NCBI RefSeq assembly: GCF_000245755.1
Contig: NZ_JH601088.1
Coordinates: 1,484,376 to 1,548,375 of the forward strand
Length of the DNA: 64,000 nucleotides
Source: Helcococcus kunzii ATCC 51366
GTDB taxonomy: Bacteria; Bacillota; Clostridia; Tissierellales; Peptoniphilaceae
Reading direction: 5' to 3'
Under the pieces are notes generated by a model that was not told where the DNA came from, did not search any database, and was given only the letters and a program-made list of their open reading frames with translations. This document shows positions 6,380 through 15,963 of this stretch, in pieces (positions within the stretch are counted from its first letter, which is position 1; every line of letters starts with the position of its first letter). The position numbers and the translations under genes were made by a program.

Positions 6380-9121
6380 TCACATTTGTTGAATTAGTTT
6401 TGAATACCCTTCATTTGTTTTTTCTACTATGATTTTATTGTCAATTTGTTCTTTCAATGTCTCAACATGGGAAATTATACCAATCAATTTATTATATTGT
6501 GAAATGTTTGAAAGAATGGACATCACCTTAGATAAAGTCTCATTATCTAAAGTACCAAATCCTTCATCTACAAACATAGAGTTTAACTTTATACCTCCTT
6601 TTTGCATTTGAATTACATCAGATAAACCTAAAGCTAGAGAAAGAGCCGCTTGGAATGACTCTCCTCCTGATAATGTGTTAATATTTCTTTTTTGAACATT
6701 ATGATGATCATAGACTTCTAATTCTAATCCAAATTTAGAGCTAAGATTGTCCGCTTCTTCTTTTCTAAGTAGAGAATATTTACCATCAGTCATTTTGTAG
6801 AATCTTTTATTTGACTCTATCAATATTTCATCTAAATATTTCATTTGAACAAAAGACTCAAAACTAATTTTTTCAAGAGAACGTAGCTGACCAGATAATA
6901 CATTATTAAGCTCTTGATAGTTATAATATAATCGGTCTATTTCTTCAATTTCACTAGATAAAGAAATTAACTTATCTAATTGCTTATTATTATTTTGTAA
7001 GTTTGCATTAAAGTCTGTAAATTGTGTTCTCTTAGATCCAATTTGAATATTTAATGCATCCAACTTGTCTTTTTCCAAAGTAATATTAAGATTATAGCGC
7101 TCATCCAATTGATTATTGTATAACTCTAAATTATTTACATACTTATTATAGTTTGAATTTATTTGATCGTATTCTTTTCTGATATCTTCTATATAAGTTT
7201 TTAACTTTTCAAATAAATCATTCTTTTCTTCTAACTGTTTGGAAATTTTCGCTTCATCTCTGTTACCTAAAGCCTCTACTTCATCAATTCTTTGTTTCTC
7301 TAAATTATCAATTGTAGTAGATTTTTCAATAATAGTTTTATCAATTAGATTGATTTTTTTTGTTATTTCTTCAATTTTCTCATCAACTAATTTTTTATCT
7401 TTAGCTTTTTCTTCAATTTCTTCTAAAATATCTTTTAGTTTATTATTTACTCTATCTAATTCTATTTTTTCATTATTTAATTCTTTAATCGAAATATCTA
7501 ATTTACTAATATCCCCTAGATTTAATAGTTTTACGATTTTTTCAATATCTTTTTTATTGAAATTCAAGGAATGTTCTAATTCGACTAATTTATTTCTTTG
7601 ATTATCAAACTTATCTTTACTTAATTGATAATCCTTTTTGCTTCTATCTACATCAGATTTTTCAACCATTTCATCAGTAAAATGAGCTTTATTTGGATGA
7701 TGTATTGAACCACATACAGGGCATGGATCATTTTCATTTAAATCTTTAGCAAGAATGCCAACTATTGAATTAAAATATCTCTCATCAGTATCTTCATATA
7801 TTTTTTGTTTAATTTCTTTATCTGATTTGATATTTTCAAATTCTTCTAATAAACTTACTTTATTTTTTTCTAATGTTTTTCGCTGTTCAATTAGTGAAGA
7901 TAATTCATTAAACTTCTCTGTTTTTTCATTATTAATGGATATCTTGTTTTGAACTTTATTTAGCTCAATCTCAGCTTTCGCATTCTCTTCTAAAAAATCT
8001 TCTATTTGATTTTTTGTTGTCACAAATTCTTGTTGTTTTCCTTTTCCTCTATCTAAATTCTTTTTTAAACCTTCTATTTCACTATTAATTTTTTCTTTTT
8101 CAGCAATAATCGTATTAAGTTTTTCAAATCTTTTTAATTCACTTTCTAAAGTTAGGATTTCTGTTTTAATATTGTCTTTATCTATTTCTTTTTCTTTTAG
8201 AGTTGAATATTCCTCTTTTATTTTTTCAAATTTTTCCTTTATACTTTTTAAAGCTTCTTTATTTTCTTCAATTTTACTTTTTATATCAAAATAAAAAGTA
8301 ATCTTTTCAATTAGTATCTTCTTTTCATCTATTTTATCTGAAATATTTCCTATTTCTTCGTCTAATTTTTGAATTTTACATTTTAATTCAGTATTAATAT
8401 TTGAAATAAACTCTATCACTTCATTTAACGATCTATTTTTAATATCGACAAATTGTTCTTGTTGATTTTCAGTAAAATCAAAATTACTAATTAATTCATC
8501 ATATTGAGTTTTTGCATTTTCCCTTTTTTTATTAAACTCACTATATTTTAATTTTATATCTAACTCTAATTGCTGGTATTTTTGAGTGAAAAATATATCT
8601 CTAAACAATTTCTCCTTATCATCATTACTTGATTTCAGTAACTTCATAAAATTACCTTGAGCAAGCATAACAATCTGAGTAAACTGATTAATATCTACAC
8701 CAATTAAATCAACGATAAATTTATCTACTTCTGTTTGATCATTGATAACATCACCATTTGGAAGATATAGACTAACTCTTTTAGTGCCATTTTCAGTAGT
8801 ACCCTCACCACTTTTCTTATATCTTTGATATTTTGGCACACGAAAGATCCTATAAATTTCATCTCTATATTCAAATTCTAAATCTACAAAAGTCTCAATA
8901 TCAGGTGTTGCTGCAGCAAAACGTAACATTTTCTCATCTCTGAAACCACCACTTGATTTACCATATAAAGCGTAGGCAATAGCATCAAAAATCGTTGTCT
9001 TACCCGCACCCGTTTGTCCACTTATCAAAAAAAGACCATTCTTACCAATCTTTTCAAAATCAATATGAATCCTATTCAGAAATGGCCCAAATGCTTGAAG
9101 CTCTAAATTAATTATTCTCAT
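6380..9121 (-). CDS. sbcC: SbcC, ATPase subunit of the SbcCD nuclease
   Basis: This is a protein of about 913 residues in the SMC/Rad50 layout. The N-terminal Walker A is GQTGAGKT (about residues 35-42). Two long coiled coils flank a zinc-hook motif C-P-V-C (about residue 464). The C-terminal ABC signature TLSGGESFQAALSLALGLSD is followed by Walker B MFVDEGFGTLD. With SbcD it forms the complex that opens hairpins and cleans DNA ends during replication and repair in the cytoplasm. The start is placed at MRIINLEL because GGGGGAAAA precedes it; an upstream ATG seven codons earlier is less favoured. The gene overlaps the sbcD stop by 14 bp, typical of this operon. Confidence 0.95.
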   Translation of the reverse strand: MRIINLELQAFGPFLNRIHIDFEKIGKNGLFLISGQTGAGKTTIFDAIAYALYGKSSGGFRDEKMLRFAAATPDIETFVDLEFEYRDEIYRIFRVPKYQRYKKSGEGTTENGTKRVSLYLPNGDVINDQTEVDKFIVDLIGVDINQFTQIVMLAQGNFMKLLKSSNDDKEKLFRDIFFTQKYQQLELDIKLKYSEFNKKRENAKTQYDELISNFDFTENQQEQFVDIKNRSLNEVIEFISNINTELKCKIQKLDEEIGNISDKIDEKKILIEKITFYFDIKSKIEENKEALKSIKEKFEKIKEEYSTLKEKEIDKDNIKTEILTLESELKRFEKLNTIIAEKEKINSEIEGLKKNLDRGKGKQQEFVTTKNQIEDFLEENAKAEIELNKVQNKISINNEKTEKFNELSSLIEQRKTLEKNKVSLLEEFENIKSDKEIKQKIYEDTDERYFNSIVGILAKDLNENDPCPVCGSIHHPNKAHFTDEMVEKSDVDRSKKDYQLSKDKFDNQRNKLVELEHSLNFNKKDIEKIVKLLNLGDISKLDISIKELNNEKIELDRVNNKLKDILEEIEEKAKDKKLVDEKIEEITKKINLIDKTIIEKSTTIDNLEKQRIDEVEALGNRDEAKISKQLEEKNDLFEKLKTYIEDIRKEYDQINSNYNKYVNNLELYNNQLDERYNLNITLEKDKLDALNIQIGSKRTQFTDFNANLQNNNKQLDKLISLSSEIEEIDRLYYNYQELNNVLSGQLRSLEKISFESFVQMKYLDEILIESNKRFYKMTDGKYSLLRKEEADNLSSKFGLELEVYDHHNVQKRNINTLSGGESFQAALSLALGLSDVIQMQKGGIKLNSMFVDEGFGTLDNETLSKVMSILSNISQYNKLIGIISHVETLKEQIDNKIIVEKTNEGYSKLIQQM

Positions 9122-10247
9122 TTTTCCCCCATATCCTATCAATAGATTCCTTCATTAATTCCCTTTTTTCCTCTGGTAATTCAACACCTAATCTTTGATA
9201 ATAGAATTCTTCAAATAATTCTAAAGGATTTTTTGCATTTTCATATGATTTTATCAATTCTAAATTATTCTCACCAATTCTATTATTTATATATCTAAAA
9301 GTAAGAATGTTTGGATATATATTTCTCAATCTTGATAACCCCTCAAAAATATCATCTTCATCAAGCAATTCAATATGTATGTAGTCATCTTTATGAGTGT
9401 CTCCTTTTGAATTTTTTACTATCTCTTCAAACATTCCACGTATTATTCTCATATCTCTAAGATAATCAATCCTTCTTTCAGTAATTTCCAAATTATTTTT
9501 TTCTTTCAAATCTACAATAGTAATTGTTTTGTCATAGCAACTTTCAGATGATGCATATTTTAATAACGCCCCCGGATATCTAACCTTACCTTTAAGGAAA
9601 TGTTGTTTTTTATGAATGTGTCCTAGAGCAGTATAGTCAAATTTATCATATAAAAGTGAAGAAACAGCCTCAGCTTCTCCTGCATATATTTCTTCTGACT
9701 CTGATCTATCTGCATTTAGGATATATTGATGAGAAATAATTACATTCCTCTCATCTTCATCAATTTCTATACTATCGATAACCGCCTTTACAGCATCACT
9801 ATAGCTATTAGCATCAATATCTTTATAATATTTTTTTACATCTTGTGGCTTAACATATGGAAATAAAAAGAAATTAAAAACGCCATATTCATCTTCTAGA
9901 CTTATTTTTTCAATTTCTCCATTATATGGCTTAGAAATATATATTTTAGAATCCCCTAAAATATCAGATGCAAAAGCTAATCTATCAGAAGAATCATGAT
10001 TTCCACTTATAATCAAAATTGTAATATTATTTTTTTTGCATTCCGTAATAAATTCATCAAAAACATTTATCGCATCAAAAGAAGGCACGGAATTTTGATA
10101 AATATCCCCTGCAATAACTAGCGTTTTGATATTTTCTTCTTTTAATAGATTGATAATATTATTTAATGCAAATTTTTGATCTTCAATCATAGAATGTCCA
10201 TTAACCGTTTTACCTAAATGTAAATCAGCTAAATGCATAAATTTCAT
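9108..10247 (-). CDS. sbcD: SbcD, nuclease subunit of the SbcCD complex
   Basis: This 379-residue metallophosphoesterase has all five conserved blocks: HLADLHLGK (about residues 5-13), GDIYQN (about 47-52), SGNHDSSDR (about 80-88), SHQYI (about 170) and ALGHIHKKQ (about 208-216). These bind two metal ions, usually manganese, and give endonuclease and 3'-5' exonuclease activity. The C-terminal part matches the capping domain that contacts SbcC. A GAGG ribosome binding site lies 6 nt before the ATG. It overlaps sbcC, consistent with coupled translation, and the Abi-like gene lies only 18 bp upstream. Confidence 0.94.
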   Translation of the reverse strand: MKFMHLADLHLGKTVNGHSMIEDQKFALNNIINLLKEENIKTLVIAGDIYQNSVPSFDAINVFDEFITECKKNNITILIISGNHDSSDRLAFASDILGDSKIYISKPYNGEIEKISLEDEYGVFNFFLFPYVKPQDVKKYYKDIDANSYSDAVKAVIDSIEIDEDERNVIISHQYILNADRSESEEIYAGEAEAVSSLLYDKFDYTALGHIHKKQHFLKGKVRYPGALLKYASSESCYDKTITIVDLKEKNNLEITERRIDYLRDMRIIRGMFEEIVKNSKGDTHKDDYIHIELLDEDDIFEGLSRLRNIYPNILTFRYINNRIGENNLELIKSYENAKNPLELFEEFYYQRLGVELPEEKRELMKESIDRIWGKNENN

Positions 10248-10265
10248 AGTAACCTCTTTACTTAA

Positions 10266-11222
10266 TTAAAATTTTACTTTATTATATCCAATTGATTTTA
10301 TTATTTTATTAAAAGCAATCTCATCAACATTTTCTTTTAATTTATTTATCTCTTCATTTATCTTTTCTTGAGTCTCACTAAATATTTCACTTGGTAATAA
10401 AGCCTGTAAAATAATCAATGTATCAAATAGTGTATTTCTTTCGTCATTATCTTTAATTTCATAATTATCATGAATCGGTGCAAAATACTCAATTCTACTA
10501 AACTTATATCCTAAAATTAAATTGTCGTGTGCAGAGACATTTCTAATGTCTTTTGCATTTTGTAAAAATGATTGCAATTGAGTAGGTGTCAAAAACTTTT
10601 CTAATTTATGGCCAATATTATCTTCTACAATAAGCTGAAATGCATCCGCAATATCTTCTCTTAATTGATAGTCCAACGTTTCATAAATGTTTACAATCTT
10701 TCCGAATGAAACAAAATTTATAATAAACCAAAATGGAATTGAATTATATTTATCTAAATAGTATTTAATTGATCTATTATAGTTTTCTTCATTCATAAAT
10801 GACTTAATCGTTTCATTTATACTATCAATATTTGTAAGCACATATCCCCTATCTGTATGAGAATAATTTTTTGGATTTAAATACGCTCCTGGTTTAGGAT
10901 ATTTCTCAACAAATTTATAAGAAATGATACTCCTCGAAATCCTCTCAATTTCAAGCATTGCCCCTAGCAATACTCTCTTTAATTGCTTGTCAAAATTATG
11001 AACATCCATTAAATCCTGGAAATCCGTACCATCTCGATATGATGATTTTTTATTTCTGACGTCAGGACTGTCTTGTGAGAAATATTGGTAAGTACCATTT
11101 ATAATTTTATAGTAATTGTATCTTAATAAACATTCTCTAGCATGTTGCTCATCTTCAATGACAAGATTACGTTGTTTTAATATTTTTATTTGTTCATCAA
11201 TGGTTTTAAAATAATCAGACAT
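10266..11222 (-). CDS. Abi-family (Abi_2, AbiD/F-like) HEPN protein
   Basis: This 318-residue protein resembles the Abi_2 family of phage abortive-infection proteins. N-terminal features include RNLVIEDEQHARECLLRYNYYKIINGT and KQLKRVLLGAMLEIERISR. Near the C-terminus lies R-N-V-S-A-H (R227 to H232), an R-x4-H motif as found at the active site of HEPN ribonucleases. Family members block phage growth, probably by RNA cleavage once activated; this is known only for some relatives. It is the first gene of a tight group with sbcD (18 bp gap) and sbcC, which suggests co-transcription. A GGAG box precedes the ATG. What activates it is unknown. Confidence 0.83.
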   Translation of the reverse strand: MSDYFKTIDEQIKILKQRNLVIEDEQHARECLLRYNYYKIINGTYQYFSQDSPDVRNKKSSYRDGTDFQDLMDVHNFDKQLKRVLLGAMLEIERISRSIISYKFVEKYPKPGAYLNPKNYSHTDRGYVLTNIDSINETIKSFMNEENYNRSIKYYLDKYNSIPFWFIINFVSFGKIVNIYETLDYQLREDIADAFQLIVEDNIGHKLEKFLTPTQLQSFLQNAKDIRNVSAHDNLILGYKFSRIEYFAPIHDNYEIKDNDERNTLFDTLIILQALLPSEIFSETQEKINEEINKLKENVDEIAFNKIIKSIGYNKVKF

Positions 11223-11325
11223 AATAGCTCCTTAACACTATTCTAACACAAGATTTAATCTTTAGATATTTTCATTTAATTTGATATAATTTAGATAGAA
11301 AAAGAAATTAATCAAGGAGGATATT

Positions 11326-12534
11326 ATGCATAATTTCAGAAAAATCGCAGATGACACATGGTATATTGGTGTAAATGATAATCAAACAAGTAGATTTGAA
11401 AAATTACACAGTTTACCAGAAGGTGTAACATATAATTCATATTTAATCTTAGATGAAAAAACTTGTCTATTAGATACTGTAGATTGGCCATTTGCCGAGC
11501 AATTTATCGAAAATATAGATTTTCTACTAAAAGATAGAGATTTAGATGTTGTAATTGTAAACCATATGGAACCAGATCATGCCGGTGCTTTGGGAGAAAT
11601 AATGTTTAGATATCCTAATGCCCATTTCTACATGACTGCAAAAGCTGTGGATTTTTGTAGAAACTTCGGCTTTCCAATCGACAGTGTAAAATACACCGAA
11701 GTAAAAGAAAATGCTGAACTAAATCTTGGAAAACATACATTAAAATTTATTGAAGCTCCAATGGTTCACTGGCCAGAAGTCATGTTTACTTATGATGAAA
11801 CTAACCAAATCCTATACTCTGCAGATGCATTTGGTACATTTGGACTTTTAGATGGTCGTCTATTTGATGATGAATTAAATTATGAAGCTGAATTTATGGC
11901 TCACGCTAGAAGATATTATTCAAATATAGTCGGTAAATATGGTAGACCTGTACTAAACGCTTTAGCAAAACTTGACAATATTAAAGTTTCAATGATTGCT
12001 CCACTTCATGGACCATTACTAAGAAAGAATATTTCTCTAATGATTGACAGATACAAAACTTGGGCTTCCTATACCCCTGAAGAAAAAGGTGTATTGATAG
12101 TTTACGGATCAATGTATGGACACACAGAAGAAGTCGCATATCTAATGGCTTCAATGCTTGTTCAAAAAGGAATAACCAATATAAAAGTGTATGATGCTTC
12201 AAAAACAGAAATGTCATATATAGTTGCAGACGCATTTAGACTTTCTCATATGATATTCACATCCGTCACTTACAATATGTCACTTTATCCAAAAGTAAAC
12301 CATATTATTGAAGAACTAAAATTATTAAATCTTCAAAATAGAAAAGTGGCCATAATTGAAAATGGCTCCTGGGCATCCAGAGCAGGCAAAATCATGTCTG
12401 AACACTTCTCTTCAATGAGAAATATTGAAATAATTAATCCAGATATGTTAAGTTTTACATCTTCAGTTGATGAAGAAAAAAGACCAGAACTAGAAAAATT
12501 AGTAGATAGAATAGTTGAGAGTTTTGAGGAATAG
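11326..12534 (+). CDS. fprA: FprA-type flavodiiron protein
   Basis: This 402-residue A-type flavoprotein has two domains. The N-terminal metallo-beta-lactamase-like domain (about 1-250) carries the diiron ligands H80-x-E82-x-D84-H85 in VNHMEPDHAG, with further likely ligands in APMVHWPE and SADAFG. The C-terminal flavodoxin domain (about 253-400) begins KGVLIVYGSMYGHTEEVA, the FMN phosphate loop. Flavodiiron proteins reduce O2 to water or NO to N2O in the cytoplasm and protect anaerobes from oxygen or nitrosative stress. GGAGGATATT precedes the ATG, and a TATAAT -10 box lies at 11283-11288. No obvious intrinsic terminator follows; repeat array A begins 50 bp after the stop. Confidence 0.94.
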   Translation: MHNFRKIADDTWYIGVNDNQTSRFEKLHSLPEGVTYNSYLILDEKTCLLDTVDWPFAEQFIENIDFLLKDRDLDVVIVNHMEPDHAGALGEIMFRYPNAHFYMTAKAVDFCRNFGFPIDSVKYTEVKENAELNLGKHTLKFIEAPMVHWPEVMFTYDETNQILYSADAFGTFGLLDGRLFDDELNYEAEFMAHARRYYSNIVGKYGRPVLNALAKLDNIKVSMIAPLHGPLLRKNISLMIDRYKTWASYTPEEKGVLIVYGSMYGHTEEVAYLMASMLVQKGITNIKVYDASKTEMSYIVADAFRLSHMIFTSVTYNMSLYPKVNHIIEELKLLNLQNRKVAIIENGSWASRAGKIMSEHFSSMRNIEIINPDMLSFTSSVDEEKRPELEKLVDRIVESFEE

Positions 12535-12584
12535 ATAGTTTAGGACATTCTTAATTGTAATGATTAGCTTGTACTATCATGTTC

Positions 12585-12882
12585 TTATACATAAATTCCT
12601 TAATCCAGCAATATATGTATAAAATAAAAATACTCTTATACATAAAACTCGTTTTCTAGAATTTATGTATAAAATTTTTCCAGATATTATACATATATCC
12701 TTTATACTACCTAGTATGTGTATAACAGGAGCTGAGGGATTTATACATATAATACTTAAAAATAACAAAACATGTATAAAATTTCCAAAAATTTTATACA
12801 TAAAAAAGAAAAATTAGAATCTATGTATAAACTCTTCTTTGAGTTTATACATAGATTTTCAAATTGGCAAAAATATGTATAA
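12585..12882. repeat. Inverted-motif array A (TATGTATAA family), 12 copies
   Basis: Twelve copies of TATGTATAA alternate strictly in orientation. Reverse copies (TTATACATA) start at 12585, 12636, 12687, 12741, 12794 and 12845. Forward copies start at 12614, 12664, 12715, 12771, 12822 and 12874. Reverse-to-forward steps are 28-30 bp and forward-to-reverse steps mostly 22-23 bp, so the pair recurs about every 51-52 bp. The copy at 12715 carries a 2-nt insertion and that at 12771 has C for the first T; the rest are exact. Sequences between copies differ. The array lies between convergent fprA and pepF. Apparent reading frames across it reflect the repeat. Confidence 0.9.
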
Positions 12883-12895
12883 ATTATTATGTTCT

Positions 12896-12945
12896 AAAAA
12901 AGGAGCTGTTACAGAATAACCAAATCGTTATTTTGCAACAGCTCC
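12896..12945 (-). terminator. Intrinsic terminator downstream of pepF
   Basis: The stem GGAGCTGTT (12902-12910) and AACAGCTCC (12937-12945) has an inner AATAAC/GTTATT pairing and, on the minus strand, is followed by TTTTTT. It lies about 100 nt beyond the pepF stop codon. Confidence 0.8.
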
Positions 12946-13045
12946 AAATCATTAGATATAAAATATGCTCCGTAACAAATTCCCTCTAATGAAATTTATT
13001 ACATTTCACCTAAACTAATCCCTAGCCTCTCTATTATTTAGCCTA

Positions 13046-14848
13046 TTACATTTCACCTAATTCAATTGAAATTTCTTCTATTTCTTTAATTAATGAGCCT
13101 ATAAATGCAATAGTGTTTTTTAATGGCTCATCTGTTGAGACATCTACTCCCGCCGCTTTAGCTAATTCGACTGGTTTTCTTGTGCCACCCATTTTTAATA
13201 CTTCAATCCATTTATCAGCAGATTCTTTACCATTCTTCCTGATGTTTTGTGATACTTGTGTACCAATGGTCAATCCTGCTGAATATGTGTAAGAATATAG
13301 TCCCATATAATAATGTGGTTGTCTCATCCATGTTAATTCTGCACCTTCGTCTAAGACTACATCTGAACCCCAGAATTTTTCAAGTGTTTCTTTGAAAATT
13401 TTGTTTAAGATATTTGCATTTAATTGCTTATTATCTTCAACCAATTTATACACTTCTCTTTGATACCATGCTTCAAGTAAATGTGTAACAAAATTGTGAT
13501 AGTATGTTTTTGCAACCATTTGTGAAAGCACCCATCTCTTCATTCTTTTATCATTATTTTTTTCAGCTAAGTCTAATAAATAGTTTTCAACTAGTAATTC
13601 ATTTGTTGTTGAAGGTGATTCAACAAAATACATTGAAGGATCGGAGTTTAAAATGTTTTGATTCATATGTGTTAATTGGAAATGTCCAGCATGACCAAGT
13701 TCGTGAGCTAATGTCATCACATCGCTCATCTTATTATTAAATGTCATACAAACATATGATGGTACTCCATAAGGAGATGAACAAAATGCTCCTGTTGATT
13801 TACCGTCGTTATTTGCATAATCAATCCATCTATTATCGAATGCTTCCTTTATGATAGCAAGATAATCTTCACCTAATGCTGATAATCCATCTAAAACATA
13901 TTTTTTCGCATCTTCATAACTTACAGATGGTGAATAGTTTGGATCTACTTCTATCTTTAAGTCAGAATATCTAATTTCGTCTAATCCATGTACAGCTTTT
14001 AACACATTCGCATATCTACGCATATGTGGAGATAATTCTTCCATAATGATATCCATTTGTCTATCATATAAATCTCTACTAACTTTTTGATAAGATAAAT
14101 TATAGTCAAAAACATCTTTGTAGTTTCTTAGCTCTACCATTGTCTTTTCTTTTTGAACTTGTGCATTATATGTGCTTGCTGTTGTATGTTGATATTTTCT
14201 AATAGTTTCGGAGAATACTCTAAATGCTTCTCTTCTCAAATCAGTATCATTTTCGTATTCCATTTCACCTTCAAAAATATTATATGATAATGGGTATTTT
14301 TTACCATTTACTTCCACATCTGGGAAATTAATATCTCTGAATTTTGTATCATTGTATAATTTATATGGAAATGATAAAACATTTGATAATTTAGATAATG
14401 CCTTTTCAACTTCACTTTCAAGTGTATGCGCTTTACGATCTAAAAGATCTTCTACAAAAACCTTGAAATCTTCATTTTCCTTAACTGTTTCTAATACAGC
14501 ATTATCTACTGTTAATAATTCATTTTCGTAGAAGGAAAGTTTAGAATCATATTCAGCAAAAACATTTCTCAAATTTGCTAATCTCTCTTGAGCTTTTTCA
14601 TCGAATGCATCAACTTCAGTTTGAAGGCCAGCATAAGCGCCCATAATTGAAGACATTTCAGCAAGTTTGATTAAATCTCTTAATGAGTTTTCAATTTTTT
14701 CTTTTGAATCCAATTTATCTTTATATTTGTTTACAAAATCATCAACTCTACTCTTATAGCTTTCAACTTCAGCTTCATATTTTTCTTCAGTTTCAAAAAT
14801 AAGACTCATGTCCCATTTTTCATGCAATTTTGCTTCTTCTCTTTTCAT
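13046..14848 (-). CDS. pepF: Oligoendopeptidase F
   Basis: This 600-residue M3-family zinc metallopeptidase has the zinc motif HELGH in TLAHELGHAGHF (about residue 380), with the third ligand Glu expected about 25 residues later in ESPSTTNELLVENYL. Length and the flanking FNNKMSDVMTLAH and WMRQPHYYMGLYSYTYSAGL stretches are typical of PepF. It degrades medium-length oligopeptides in the cytoplasm after peptide uptake. GGAGTT precedes the ATG. Its last 16 bases, which include the stop codon, occur again 47 bp downstream (12998-13013), suggesting a small duplication at the 3' end. A terminator follows at 12896-12945. Confidence 0.95.
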   Translation of the reverse strand: MKREEAKLHEKWDMSLIFETEEKYEAEVESYKSRVDDFVNKYKDKLDSKEKIENSLRDLIKLAEMSSIMGAYAGLQTEVDAFDEKAQERLANLRNVFAEYDSKLSFYENELLTVDNAVLETVKENEDFKVFVEDLLDRKAHTLESEVEKALSKLSNVLSFPYKLYNDTKFRDINFPDVEVNGKKYPLSYNIFEGEMEYENDTDLRREAFRVFSETIRKYQHTTASTYNAQVQKEKTMVELRNYKDVFDYNLSYQKVSRDLYDRQMDIIMEELSPHMRRYANVLKAVHGLDEIRYSDLKIEVDPNYSPSVSYEDAKKYVLDGLSALGEDYLAIIKEAFDNRWIDYANNDGKSTGAFCSSPYGVPSYVCMTFNNKMSDVMTLAHELGHAGHFQLTHMNQNILNSDPSMYFVESPSTTNELLVENYLLDLAEKNNDKRMKRWVLSQMVAKTYYHNFVTHLLEAWYQREVYKLVEDNKQLNANILNKIFKETLEKFWGSDVVLDEGAELTWMRQPHYYMGLYSYTYSAGLTIGTQVSQNIRKNGKESADKWIEVLKMGGTRKPVELAKAAGVDVSTDEPLKNTIAFIGSLIKEIEEISIELGEM

Positions 14849-14868
14849 CGCAACTCCTTTTCTGCATT

Positions 14869-15963
14869 TTATCTATATTTATTGACAATTTCTTCAATCT
14901 TATCCCAGTTATCTTCCATATCCTTGATTAATTTCATTTGTGTTCTTGTTCTATCTAAATTGTGATTTTCTCTTGCAGTATGGAAATAAACATCACCTTC
15001 TAGGTGATCGGCTAAAAATCTAATACCACATTCAAATGTCATTGTTAGAGCTCCTAGTGGAAGATTGTCTATTTCAGTATCAGTTAAACTTCCATCTAGA
15101 GTTTCTAAAAATCCTTTTGTGAATGCTTCATATTTTTCTAAATCACAGGAAACATTATCTAAATTTATATCATCTTCAAGTCCAGTATTTGTACCAAATC
15201 TAATAGAATCACCAAAGTCATTTACAGACACTCCAGGTAATACTGTGTCAAAATCAACGACACAAATTCCTCTACCTGTTTCATTATCAATCAAAACATT
15301 GTTAGATTTTGTATCATTATGTGTAACACGTATAGGTAATTTACCGTCTTCTATTAAATCCATTAATGCATTAGCGATATGTTCTCTTTCTAGATAGAAA
15401 TTAATTTCATCTTGAACATCTTTAGCTTTTCCTAATTTATCCTCTTCAACTACTTGCTTAAATCTTGCAAATCTCTTTTTAGTATTATGAAAATCTGGAA
15501 TGGTTTCATGAAGTGTTTCCGCAGGATAGTCATTTAATAACTTTTGGAAATTTCCAAATGCTACAGCAGATTGATAAAAAATTTCATTATTTTCAATCAC
15601 ATCATAACTCTTAGCATCATTTACGAAATTATACATTCTCCAATATTGATCTTCATCATCTTTAAAATAGTTTTTCCCATCTTTAGTTTTTATTACTCTG
15701 ATTGTTTCTCTTTCTGGGTCTCCACCATTTTCAATAATTTTCTTTCTTAAGAAATTAGTTACATTTTCTACATTTTCCATCAATTCAGCCGGTCTGGTAA
15801 ATATTTTTGTATTAATCTTTTGAAGAATGTATTTTACAAGCTCTTCTCCATGTTTCATTTCTACCATAAATGTTGAATTTATATGTCCACTACCATATGA
15901 TTTTGATGAAACAAAATCACCGTCTAAATCGAATTTACTTACTATATCTTTAATTTCTACCAT
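14869..15963 (-). CDS. N-acetylhexosamine kinase-like phosphotransferase
   Basis: This protein of about 364 residues has the aminoglycoside-phosphotransferase/choline-kinase fold. A glycine-rich N-terminal loop (YGSGHINSTFMV) comes first. The catalytic loop VTHNDTKSNNVLID (about residues 213-226) and the metal-binding VVDFDTV (about 240) follow. Length and sequence feel resemble bacterial NahK, which phosphorylates GlcNAc or GalNAc at C1. The nucleotidyltransferase immediately upstream supports a salvage route from free amino sugar to sugar-1-phosphate to nucleotide sugar; the substrate is inferred. The start is the ATG at 15963 with GGAG 6 nt upstream; it overlaps the upstream stop as TAATG, implying translational coupling. 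A TTG four codons earlier is an unlikely start. Confidence 0.8.
   Translation of the reverse strand: MVEIKDIVSKFDLDGDFVSSKSYGSGHINSTFMVEMKHGEELVKYILQKINTKIFTRPAELMENVENVTNFLRKKIIENGGDPERETIRVIKTKDGKNYFKDDEDQYWRMYNFVNDAKSYDVIENNEIFYQSAVAFGNFQKLLNDYPAETLHETIPDFHNTKKRFARFKQVVEEDKLGKAKDVQDEINFYLEREHIANALMDLIEDGKLPIRVTHNDTKSNNVLIDNETGRGICVVDFDTVLPGVSVNDFGDSIRFGTNTGLEDDINLDNVSCDLEKYEAFTKGFLETLDGSLTDTEIDNLPLGALTMTFECGIRFLADHLEGDVYFHTARENHNLDRTRTQMKLIKDMEDNWDKIEEIVNKYR

Noticed and set aside
12577..12801. Open reading frame on the minus strand inside array A (74 codons)
   Set aside because: It is made of the repeated motif and its spacers, has no ribosome binding site and resembles no protein.
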